From: Xiphophorus maculatus
Taxonomy: Eukaryota > Chordata > Actinopteri > Cyprinodontiformes > Poeciliidae
NCBI RefSeq assembly: GCF_002775205.1
Contig: NC_036460.1
Span: 17,078,402-17,142,401, forward strand
Length of the DNA: 64,000 nt
Direction: 5' to 3'
Made by a program: the position numbers and the translations under genes. Positions 12,954 to 22,906 of this stretch are shown here, in pieces (the stretch's first letter is position 1; every line of letters starts with the position of its first letter). The notes below the pieces were generated by a model that did not search any database, had not been told where the DNA came from, and was given only the letters and a program-made list of their open reading frames with translations.

Positions 12954-13734
12954 CAAATCCATCTCGTCTGCTGCACAACAGGGTCAACAACTGGCGCGCT
13001 TGCACCTATTGCACTGTTTTGTTTCACCAGTAGCTTTAAAAACACAATGTTTGTAAGAATCTGTATTTTCTATCGCAGTTTGTCACAAATTAAACAATGT
13101 GCAAGACAGAGGCGCTTACGGTATCTGTGACTAGAAAAAGAAGAGAGGGCATGTGCCAGGGGAGAGGTTGACCCTCTGTCCTCTGCTTAACCTGTGAACT
13201 GGCCTGAGCCACAACGTATATAATCAAACTGGATGAAAATTAAGTTATTGCATACAGTATATCATTCATCATGCTGCATTTCTGTACATATGTTTTTCTC
13301 CTTTAGGACGTTAGCTCTTTGTGCATATCAGTATTTGTATAACATAAGATTCGTTAAGACAGGGCTGTTGCTTGGGTACTGCCAGTTTCTGTATTTGTAA
13401 AGAACTAAACTGTTTGTGCTGAATCTTTTTGGGTAAATTGTTCATACTAAGGAAAAACTTCAGTGACTGGAAACTGAAAACAAGTGAATGCTGCATCCGA
13501 ACGGCAAACTCGCTGTTCTGCCGTCTCCCTCCCTGCTGACAGAGACCCCGGTCCCAACATTTTTGAATGACAGTGAACCACAGACCCATGGGGGAAAGCA
13601 GAATGACTGATGGACTGAAAAACCACTTTCATGGGATATTAAAGAATTTTAAGTTAATGTGTAAATATATACAGAATATATATTAAAATGAATTTTAAAT
13701 AACATGAAATGACTGAAGCTTTCATTTATAAATG

Positions 13735-13975
13735 TACAGGTGCTTCTCAATAAACTAGAATATAGTTGGAAAGTACCTTTATCTCAGTAATACAATTCAA
13801 AAAGGGAAACTCTTGCTCTTGGGAGTGTGGGCAGGTGCTAAGTTCTGCTGAAAGTGTCTCCCCCTTTAATTACTGTGGAGACTTTCCACTGGACCTCTTC
13901 TCATCTGGATTGTTTGCAACTTCATTCTTCATCCAGATCCTAAGACCTTGACTTTTAGACAAATTAAATTTTTTT
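13735..13975. mobile_element. interspersed DNA repeat, 5'-terminal fragment
   Basis: It begins acaggtgcttctcaataaac followed by tagaatat. This is a terminus I recognise as common to a high-copy fish DNA transposon family. No partner terminus is visible nearby. It may be the terminal part of the family seen at 61-440, 4190-4690, 32340-32545 and 37480-37960; that link rests on memory of longer elements, not on overlap in this window. Confidence 0.45.
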
Positions 13976-14194
13976 GCTTTTCTCTAAAACGTAAACTTTG
14001 GGTCAATGAGCAACAGTTCAGTGCTTTTTTGTTCTGTCTCTGAAATTTAGCATTTTCATGGCCTGTAAGCCTAAATGTCCCTTTTTATATTGAATTACTA
14101 AAATTTACTTTATGTTAATGTTTTTATGGAATGTAAGCTACTCCTACATTGCACGTAAAATTGTATGATTTTTTAGTAAAAGGAAAAAGGGTGT

Positions 14195-14200
14195 TTTATT
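14195..14200 (-). terminator. candidate poly(A) signal of SLC19A3-like copy A
   Basis: AATAAA on the minus strand, 53 nt after the stop codon ending at 14253. It is the first canonical signal downstream. Confidence 0.55.
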
Positions 14201-14252
14201 CCATGATATGGGGACACAGGATAAAAAAAAAATCAAGTCTCAATTTACAATA

Positions 14253-17156
14253 TCAGAACTTATGTTCCTCACAGATTTCAGATTGCTTTCCATTTAAAGA
14301 TGATTGTTCCTTTTTTATTCTCTGTGCTTTACAGACACTAAATATTCCCCGAAGCAAAAAAACCACAGAGATGGCTGAGAAGTAGCTGGCATAAATGATG
14401 AACTGCAAAAGAAAACACAGCATCAGTAAAACCAAAATCTTAGTGTTTGTATCTCGTGATCAGATTGCTTACCTGAGGAATGATAGGAAGGCCTAGCGCT
14501 CCACTGTCAACCACAACAGAAGTGATGATTGTCTGCAGAAGCAGAGCTCCAAAGTTGTTGGCCCCAAACACCAGAGCGTACCTTTCCATCGACAGGTCGG
14601 CTGCAATTTGATACCTTGCAGGAATACATTTTTCTGTTTACTGATGCAAGATTTATACAGTACAAAATAGTCTTGAACAAAATGATAAGTCTTACATGGC
14701 TATAGTTATCAGCAGCATGTACAGGCACTTGAAGATGGTGTAGGTGGTGTAGCAGACCCAGATGTTTCCAGTGAAAGTCATGAGAAATAATGCAGCAGCT
14801 CCCAGTCCTGAGAAGCCACCCAGGGCCAGCTCCCCCCACTGCTCCCACCTCACCTCTGTGAAGCCTATGCCATAGGCAGTTGCTGCACCTAGAAAACACC
14901 AGGTCAGCGTTTACCTGACTACAAATATGGTCATTTGATAATAAGATGGTATGTCTTTATCTCCCAATCTCCTTTTTTTCCAACAGTTTAATTTCTTTCT
15001 GTTTTCTGCTTACTTAACAAGTTTGATGCTGCCTCCACACCTCCATTGTAAATGCTGAAGTTCTGAGAGGGCTGCACATGCTCCCACAGCACCTGGATCA
15101 CATACACACACAGATTACAAGAAAATCCTGAAGTAATTGTCACATTTACTGCTACAGCAGTGCACTCAGAATTGCCTTTTTAACGGCAGGATTTAAGTCA
15201 AATGTTTTTGGTATCCTGTATGTTTCTTGCAATAGTTTGCAGGAATATTCATCTTTGTCCATTTGGGAGACCCATTTGTTACCACACTTTAACTTCCTGG
15301 CAAATATCTTGAGATGCTGCTTCAGTATTTTCACATCATGCTCTTTCCCCATGATTCAATCTATTTTTTAAGTGCACCAATCCCTCCTGCATCAAAACAC
15401 CCCCATGCTGCCACCATCTCCTTCAAAGTTATGATGGTGTTCTGGGGCTTGCAGGCTTCCCCCCTTTCAGCCAAATACTTCAACTTAAGTTTCATCATCC
15501 TTAGGATATATCTCCAAAATTTAAAGTATTTATCTCTGTCTGTTAGCAAAATCTAATCTGTTTTTTAAAGTAGCTTTTGGAGAAATTGCTAATTCCTCAT
15601 CAAGTCTGGTTTCCATGTGGTTAACTGCATTCTCTTACCAGCCTTCAGCAACATCTTTATAAGGTTTTTCCTTTTAATGTGCTGACCATATGCAAATTTT
15701 TCACCATAATATCTTTATTACTGGGACACTGAACCTTTGTGCAACATATCAATCTATTTTCATGCTTTCTACTTTTACGTTTTTGTTGTTGTTAGAGTAT
15801 TAAACAGGAGCTCTCATAATGCAAGCTTTTGATTGACTATTGACATTTTTGTTGACTTTGACACTGACCTGTACATAGTTGACAGTCTGGTTATAGCCAC
15901 ATGTGGCCATCGCCCACCACACTGACCAGTACAACAGCTGTCTGGAGGAATAACACTGGCGGAAATCTCTCCATAGCTGCAGAACGACCTGGCTGCAGGA
16001 TGCTGCCCCTTTTATCTCCTCCGAATCCTCATCCTCCTTAACCCCCTGCCCCTTCTTATCTCCTTTGTCTCCCAGGGATGTATTTGATGTTTGTGAGTCG
16101 TGTTCTTCATCCTCAGATCCACCTCTGTGCCTCTTTGCGCCTTCCTCTGACGCTCTCTGTCCAGAATGTTTTCTGTGGAAGAACATGCTTCTCTGTGGCA
16201 TGGGCAGCAGGCAGGAGGCAACGAGTGCGATGGCTGTGAGTACCAAAGTGAACACGAGGATGTTGTTGTAGGACATGAGGTTGAAGCTGACGAGCAGCTG
16301 ACCCAGCACCGAGCCCACGGTGTATCCGAGGAGCTGGACGCTGCGGCTGTAAGACGTGGCCTTACGGTATCTTTTTAGATCTACAACACTGTAATAAACA
16401 AAAATTTGGGATAACTGTCAGATCCACTCTAACTCCACACAGTCCAAACGTATGACTCTGATTGTACTTTTAGTTGCATGACATGACCTGTAGATATAGG
16501 AGAAATAGGCCACATCGCTGGCTGTGACCACCCCGTAGCAGAACTGCATGGCCTGCATGGCTGGCACGCTCTCTGTCCACCTCAGCAGAGCCGTGGTGAT
16601 AAAGAGCATTACACACTGGAAGACCACCACAGGTTTGTAACGCAGCCAATCCGTGAGCAGGAAGACCGGCACCAGCACGGACAGGTAGGAGTATGTCCAC
16701 ACAGGAAAAATCTGATTGTTGACCTGAAATGCAGAGATAGACATACAAAAACAGTTCTAAGTTCTATTTTCCAACCACACTTCTTGGTTTCCTACTATCC
16801 TCAGAGTTTTTAATAATGCATTAGACAGTTTTCAACCCATTTTTATTCATTTCTGTAATCTCCTTAGGTGTTTTGTTTGTTTGATGCCAATAATTTGGCT
16901 CTTATTAAACAGATTCATCTTTTTCCATGACCACAGGATGTGTCTTTTCATATGCTTATTTAAGAAATTGGAAGCTACTTAATGCATCAGCTGGAAAACG
17001 GTTTTGTACCTGTTCAGTGGTCAGATTCTTGTCTGGTCCTGTCAGGAACGGTATGAGGAAGGGTTCCAGTGGCTTCACTGTGCTAAAGAATCCATAGACA
17101 CACAGCAAAGTGGTGGGATATCTCCAGTCTGAGCTCAATCTTTTCACACTCTCCAT
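14253..17156 (-). CDS. slc19a3: SLC19A3-like thiamine transporter, tandem copy A
   Basis: Seven exons join in phase on the minus strand: 17010-17156, 16488-16723, 15869-16388, 15014-15092, 14696-14888, 14614-14473, 14402-14253 (1467 nt, 488 aa; human SLC19A3 about 496). It is a reduced folate carrier-family major facilitator protein with about 12 membrane segments. Family hallmarks are visible: [20 protein letters not shown] then GPDKNLT (likely N-glycosylation site after TM1), [21 protein letters not shown], the [12 protein letters not shown] end of TM6, and [20 protein letters not shown] at TM7. The TM6-TM7 loop is long and highly charged ([22 protein letters not shown]). Family role: plasma-membrane thiamine uptake. 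SLC19A2 and SLC19A1 are less likely because flanking AGFG1, DAW1 and SPHKAP match the SLC19A3 locus. The exact orthology of A versus B to human SLC19A3 is open. Confidence 0.93.
15140..15850 (-). mobile_element. Tc1/mariner transposase remnant in intron of copy A
   Basis: Two adjacent minus-strand frames hold transposase pieces in the right N-to-C order. The first, 15549-15361, contains [10 protein letters not shown] and [12 protein letters not shown]. The second, 15352-15152, contains [14 protein letters not shown] and FDLNPAV. These match the Tc1 order W-G-C-F...Q-x-D...DLNP. The second core aspartate (QMDKD) is present but frames are interrupted and the termini are not seen. The element fills most of the 776-bp intron between the exons at 15869 and 15092. 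Confidence 0.8.
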
Positions 17157-17447
17157 GTTTGCCTGCTTGGCTTTGGTATGTGTCCTTAGTGGCTGCAGCT
17201 ACTTTGGTCTTGCGTGTCTGTCAGGTTTAGTCATCTAAAGTTAGTGATGGTTTTGCCAATCAACAACCAGGTCAAAGAGCAGCAAGGTGCCGGTGATTGT
17301 AAATCACGTTTTCTGCTCTTAATTCTTATCAGAAAATATCTCTTTTACAGCTTGAGATAGTGGTATTAACAACACAAATGTTGGGAAAAAAAAACACACA
17401 AAGCCAGTCAGGATTTTTTTCAGGCACAATAGTTTTATTGATTATGA
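17157..17447 (-). promoter_or_regulatory. 291-bp interval between tandem SLC19A3 copies
   Basis: This short stretch must hold the 3' UTR and cleavage site of copy B together with the promoter and 5' UTR of copy A, unless A is transcribed from further upstream. The copy B poly(A) signal sits at its right edge (17434-17439). No repeat and no obvious TATA box were noticed. Confidence 0.6.
17434..17439 (-). terminator. candidate poly(A) signal of SLC19A3-like copy B
   Basis: AATAAA on the minus strand begins 9 nt after the TGA stop (17450-17448). If used, the 3' UTR would be only about 30-40 nt. Confidence 0.65.
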
Positions 17448-20400
17448 TCAGAAACGTTCAGTGGAGATCACCTCTCCACCTGATTCTTTTCCTTTTCCTT
17501 TCATTTCTGTCTGATCCACAAATCGCCGACGTACACAGGCGGTGTAGGTCCCTCGGATCAGAAAGAGAACTGAGATGGCAGCATAGTAGCTGCCATATAT
17601 GATAAACTGCAGAAAGAAACATTTGTCAGTGGCAGAAACATTAAACTTTTCAAACAGTATTAAGCAAATTCTCTTGTAATGGCCAGTCATTACCACAAGA
17701 TGTCCCTCCTTAGTCACAAACTTATCCTTGTGTTTTCAGTTAGAGTCAAGTCTCAACCTGCTGCCATTTAAAAAAGAAATCAATAAAACCATGAGTGAAA
17801 ACAGTATACCTGGGTGACGATGTCCAGTCCCAGTGCGGTTTCATCCACAACAACGACTGTGACAATAGTCTGCAGTAAGAGGGCTATGAACGTGTTGATC
17901 CCAAACGTCAAAGCATAACACTCCATGGAGAGGTTGGATGCTATCTGAAATCTACAGAAACACAATCAGGAGAGGAACCCTTCTTTAATATTAGACTATT
18001 GTAGATATTCAAGATCAGAGTTACTTGAAATTACTTGAATAAATTAGATTCCATCTTCATGAAAAAGAGTATCAGTGCACTGCTTGTAGACTTGAGTTCA
18101 GCGACTCCCATATCAGTATTAGCCAAGTTTATTATGTGCCAATATGGTGAACTTTAAAAACAGTGCACAAACAACTTTAGATAATTGATAATATTTACTT
18201 TGTGACTCTATGTCCCGTAAACTGATAAACACTGATTCCCTTTGAGGACACCTGACACTTTTCATTAGCTTGTTGTATTTATCCATAGGATTTTCTGTAT
18301 CGTCACTGTATTTTATTTCAAATTTTTTGAAAATCGTTTTGGTTCTAACTTCAGCATAACAAATAAATATCTGAAGAAAATATCAAACAACACTAAAGAA
18401 GTAAGATTTATGAATCAAGCCAAAGTTTTCTGTTTAAACTTTAAGGGTTTTTTGCTGACTCATATTTGTAGATAATTTAATTTAAAAGTCACCATAAATG
18501 AACGTTGAGTGAAAAAAGAGGAACTATATGTTGAGCTTACATTGTGATGGTAATGAGAAACATGTAGCAGGATTTGAATAAGACATATGCAGCGTAGCAC
18601 GCCCAGATACTGCTTGTGAATGCCATCAGATACACAGCACCTGAGCATACAGCCGAGAAGAGCCCCAGGGTCAGCTCTCCCCACGTGGCCCAGGTCACTC
18701 TGATGAAGCTCACAGAGAACGCTGCAGCAGCACCTGAAATATGAAGCAGATAACTGGTTGTTCCATGTACGTCCTACCCATTTAGATTCATTAATTTACC
18801 CCGAGGCCATCATCTCTTCCTCAAACGTTGACAGTAACAAATCGTGTGCATCCTTAAGCTGGTCTCCTTAGCCCGGTTTGATAAACCTCTTGCAGGATGC
18901 ACTTAGAATCTACCACCAGCAATAATCAGAGAATCCATTAACTTTTGTCTCTCTCTTTAATTGAAGCAATTACTCCACTTCCCCTCACGCTGAGCCAGGC
19001 TGAGCGTGAGCCAAAAGGAACCCGGTGCTGCTGTTCTCTTTCAAAATCAATACGCATTTTCCATTTAATCAGTCACCACATAAAACCAGCCCCAGTGCGC
19101 TTGTCTTTTTTGTTGATTGCAATTTTCACATGTCTCGGTGTTATCAGTTGTGGCAGCTTTAAGCAATGTTGTTAAATGTTACTTGCTGGATGTGATGCTT
19201 TGTTCCCCCCTTCCATCCATAAATTTGCAAAGTGGAAAAACTTGTGCTGTATAAGGATTTTTTTTTTCTAGAAATCTAAAGTCTAGAAGGTATTTCTCTT
19301 ATTTACCTTATAATGATTTGTTACAGTGATATTTAACAATTTTAAAAATGTTCAGACTCACCAACAACAGAAGATACAGCTTCTACAGCTCCGTTATAGA
19401 CAGATGACGTGGCAGATGGTTCTATATGGTCCCACTTAAGCTGGATGTAGTTAAAGATTTGCATGTAGCCGGCCGTGGCCAATGCCCACCACAAGGACCA
19501 GTACACTAAATGCCTGCATGGTGAAACATGAGACAACATATTATGATCAGGGGAATCAATAAAATACACAGTGCTTTGCAAAAGCATTCATGTCTCTTTA
19601 ACTTTTTAATGTTGAGTAAAGTTACCTCAAACGTCAACATATTTTATTTAAAATTTCATGTGACAGACCAACACAAATGTGTATATAACTGTGAACTGGA
19701 AGAAATGGGAAACGAATACCTGATTTTTTTACATTTTCCCAGAAAAAGAATTAACTGGGGATGAAGTTTGCTGTTCAACTGAAGATTGAGCATAAATCTA
19801 CAGATATAGTAACAGTGGACGATATTCCTCCTTAGTGAAAATCTGAACATAAATTCGGTTGAAAAATTTTGGCAAATCTTGAAAACTTATTTTTACAGAC
19901 ACTTTTCATCCAATCTGTGTGACTTGAGCTAGAAAGACTCAGAAATGTCTGTTTCTGGTTTTCAAAGCTGGTAGAAATGTTGCCCAAAAAGACTTGAAGC
20001 TGTTATTGAAGCAAAAGATGATTCTACAAAGAATTGACCGATAGAGGCATATGCACTCCATTATAAAAAATAATTTAAACAATTTATAATTTTATACTAC
20101 TATGTCATGTTGATCTATTACATAAATCCAAATGAAATACATTGAGGTTTGTGGCAATATAAAAACTTACAAGGGGTACATACACTTTTGCAAGGCACTG
20201 TATGAGAAACACACCTAGAAGAATATGATTCCTTAAAGCTTTTCCAAAGTAAGGGACCTGCAGTGATCACACTTTCCCTGCTGCACCAGCCAGCACCGCC
20301 AGCATGCTCCGTCTTTTCATCATCCAAGGATTCTCCATCCTTGTCTGCCCCTGAATCTCTCTGTCCATTGTTTTTGAGTGACCCTTTCTTCTGTGACAGG

Positions 20401-21727
20401 GAGCCCACAGCCTCTTCCGCTTTGAAGAACATGGTCCTTTTGGGCATGGGCAACCAGAAAGAGACTAGAAAAGCTGCGCAAACAATCCCCAGAGTTATAG
20501 CATTTAAGTAGAAGTAATCCACTCCTGTGAATGAAATAGATAATAATCAGAGTTTGCACAATGTTGGGATCACAGTTTACACCAACTCTTCTTTGTTTGT
20601 TTGTTTTTGTTGTGCATATAGAAAAAAATATGTCATACTGCTAGTTCCTTTAGAGTATTAATGAAAAATCAACATCAGCATCTTTTAAAATCATTACCTC
20701 CAATGGAGACAAGCATTTGGCCAAGGCTGGCACCAAATGTATATCCCGTCAGCATGGCGCTACGCAGGTAACTTGTAGCTTTTTGATAGCTTTTTAGCGG
20801 AATCACGCTGTAAATATAAGAGAAGTAGGCAACCTCTGTTGAAGTCACTATTCCAAAGTTGACCTGTAAATGAGACAAAGCAGTCTTCCAGAAGCTGTTT
20901 CTCATTATGAGGCATTGTTCACTAGCAAATGTGTTAAACTTCTAGATGGTGTTCCTGTTAATGTTTACTATAGTTAGAGGACAAAACACAGCGTTACAAA
21001 AGTATTTACATCCCTTGAACTTTTTATCGCTTTCACATTACAACAGCAAACATTTATGTGATAGACTGGTGGAAAGATAATGATACATGACTTTAGAGAA
21101 TTTTAATTTATGAGATGAGTAGGACATCCATATTTGTTCTGGTCATGCATTTCTATTTACCCACCATGAAACATGGTAGTGACAGCATTGTACTACGGAA
21201 ATGCTTTTCTTTGACAGAGACAAGGAAGCAATGAAGAAACGTTCGTGTTTTAACTCTGCATTACAGCTTTTACAGGACTGGTATCTTACTGACCTGAAGG
21301 AAGGTCATTGCAGGCAGACCAGGGGCAAATGATAGCAAGAGATAGTTGCTGACAAGAAAGAGTCCCTGTACTACAATGACAGGTTTGTACTTCAGAAAGT
21401 CAGTCAGGAGGAAAACTGGAAAAAGAAAGGCCAGGTATGAGTATGTCCAAACAGGAAACAGATAGTTGGTCACCTATGAGTAAAAAGCAGCAAGATCAGA
21501 AATGCTGAGTCAAACAAAATTGCTGAGTAAATAAAAAAATATATATATATCTGCTAAAACGTGTGTGAAATACGTACCACCTCTTCAGAAATGTTCTTGT
21601 TTGGTCCAATTAGGTAAGGTGTAAGGAAGGGCTCTGCTACTCGGCAATTAGCAAGAAAGCCATAGATTGACAGCACTATGGTGGGGTAAGCCCATCCAGA
21701 AGACTTCAATTTTGCCCAGTACCCCAT
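17448..21727 (-). CDS. slc19a3: SLC19A3-like thiamine transporter, tandem copy B
   Basis: Eight exons join in phase on the minus strand: 21581-21727, 21294-21473, 20698-20863, 20215-20524, 19362-19513, 18541-18733, 17810-17951, 17448-17606 (1449 nt, 482 aa). It starts [20 protein letters not shown]. It continues with [16 protein letters not shown] (glycosylation site after TM1), [85 protein letters not shown] and [20 protein letters not shown], all SLC19A3 landmarks. It appears somewhat closer to human SLC19A3 than copy A in the VYNGAVEA and FGINTFIAL stretches. The first intron has an alternative donor 3 nt downstream (after GAGGTG), which would add one Val. Family role: thiamine uptake at the plasma membrane. 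Its three extra introns are discussed in the findings. Confidence 0.93.
19566..20205. mobile_element. deleted Tc1-like element with both termini
   Basis: The left terminus cagtgctttgcaaaagcatt is mirrored by cacttttgcaaggcactgta at the right end. Inside, near 19960-20040, the plus strand reads like the C-terminal end of a Tc1 transposase (an AKAG...K-LK-L...KY-type tail) with stops and changes. It lies in the copy B intron between exons 20215-20524 and 19362-19513; its right end is about 10 bp from the copy B splice donor. Confidence 0.75.
20985..21260 (+). mobile_element. Tc1-like element fragment
   Basis: It starts cagcgttacaaaagtattta and ends with a stretch like the G-G-S-I-M-L-W-G-C-F transposase core (catgaaacatggtagtgaca and on). 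It is related to the element at 19566-20205 and lies in the copy B intron between 20863 and 21294. Confidence 0.55.
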
Positions 21728-22867
21728 AGTATGGCCTCAACAGAATTTTGTGCTGCTTGACTTTGAAATAATATGTTTCCAAGATGAGGTATCAGTTCAG
21801 ATTGGCTTCTCAGTATCTCTTAGGTGGATTTCTGTTAAAGCTATCAGTAGTCACAAGAAGCTGGATTACAAACACACAATCTTTATGAGCAACACACTCT
21901 AATCAGTACTGGTTTGTATGCAGACTTTGACCTGTTTGTGGATTATAAGACTTGGCAAGTTGAATGTAATAAGTAGAAAACTTTACTGAAGGGTAAACTG
22001 CCTTCTAAATGTATTCATGCTCATTACATCTAAAGTGTGTTGCAAATTACCAGATGAATGGCAAAATATTTTAGATGGAATTTTATGTGACAAATCATCA
22101 TGCAGTAGTGCATACATGGAAAATGATACATGATTGTACAAGATTTGTTAGAAATAAAAACCATTTACATTTCTGCTACAAACTATTTTAGGGTACGACT
22201 AAGAAACTTTGCACACATTGAGAATTATATTTGTCCCATTGTTCTTTGCAAAGTAGCACAAGTTCAGTCAGATTGGGGGGGGGGGGGGGGGGTATGTGAA
22301 CTACACTTTCAAATCTTGTTGTATTATTGCACTAGTGATCTCAATTTGCAGTATATATACAGGAACAATTCAGAACCAAGATTATGTTATATTACATTAC
22401 AGTAAACTGAGAGAAACGTTCATTTATGTAATTATTAATAATAATTCATTACACAAAATCTCAGTAAAGCACAGTTATGTTTGTGGTCATAATATAAAAA
22501 AGTTTTATTTTTCACCTTGCATTGATACTTTCAAGCACTGGGATCAGGCTGTCTGTGGTTACAATTAGTGCAGATCCTTTTCTAAGGCAGATGCATGAAA
22601 CACATGAAGCTCACTCATAACACCAGAAATATTTATATAGTTCTAAAGTAGTGTAGTACAGTTTAATAATCATTAATTAAGAAAGTAGAAAATAATTTTG
22701 GAGAGGCAACTACAAAAAGATGAAAAGTTCTATGCGTTTATATGCATCAACAATAATAAGAACTATTTTCTCTGAACGTGTTTCTCTTCTTTGTTTTTAA
22801 TCTACTCCCATTTGAATCCACCCAATTAACCCGTTTTGCGCATGTGTGAAGCGGGGCACGCGCTGTC
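21728..22867. promoter_or_regulatory. head-to-head region between SLC19A3-like copy B and DAW1
   Basis: About 1.2 kb separates the divergent start codons (21727 on minus, 22907 on plus). The middle (about 21990-22180) is a Tc1-like fragment sharing gatggaattttatgtgacaa and aaaatgatacatgattgtac with the family at 19566-20205. A run of 18 G residues sits at 22275-22292. The part nearest DAW1 (from about 22800) is more GC-rich. There is no evidence of a CCL20-like gene. Confidence 0.6.
22275..22292 (+). repeat. G18 homopolymer
   Basis: An uninterrupted run of 18 G residues between the divergent SLC19A3-like copy B and DAW1. It can form G-quadruplexes and its length is error-prone in assemblies. 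Confidence 0.9.
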
Positions 22868-22881
22868 GTCGCCATAGCGAC
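22868..22881 (+). promoter_or_regulatory. RFX X-box at DAW1 promoter
   Basis: GTCGCCATAGCGAC matches the X-box palindrome GTTGCCATGGCAAC at 11 of 14 positions, including both GCC-AT and the outer GT/AC. It ends 25 bp before the DAW1 ATG. RFX factors drive ciliary genes through such sites close to the start. Confidence 0.75.
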
Positions 22882-22888
22882 TGTTTGT
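22882..22888 (+). promoter_or_regulatory. forkhead (FOXJ1-type) site next to the X-box
   Basis: TGTTTGT directly abuts the X-box and fits the TRTTTRY forkhead core. FOXJ1 together with RFX activates motile-cilium genes such as DAW1. The short motif alone is weak evidence; the adjacency is what raises it. Confidence 0.5.
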
Positions 22889-22906
22889 TGTGGTCTGCAG
22901 CAGAAA

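Larger units (their letters stand above)
12954..14252. other. AGFG1 3' UTR and convergent intergenic region
   Basis: This stretch lies between the AGFG1 stop and the stop codon of SLC19A3-like copy A, which converges from the other strand. The AGFG1 3' UTR probably fills most of the left half. ATTAAA at 13682-13687 is a candidate poly(A) signal for it. AATAAA at 13749-13754 lies inside a repeat terminus (13735-13975). No coding exon is seen. Confidence 0.6.

Noticed and set aside
13749-13754. AATAAA as the AGFG1 poly(A) signal
   Set aside because: It is part of a repeat terminus (gcttctcaataaac). ATTAAA at 13682 is an equally plausible signal, so no firm call was made.
15152-15549. Minus-strand ORFs inside the copy A intron as possible extra exons
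   Set aside because: They read as Tc1 transposase pieces ([21 protein letters not shown]) and copy A splices in phase without them.
14253-21727. A third SLC19A3-like copy
   Set aside because: Every transporter-like exon could be assigned to either A or B with complete phase consistency, leaving none over.
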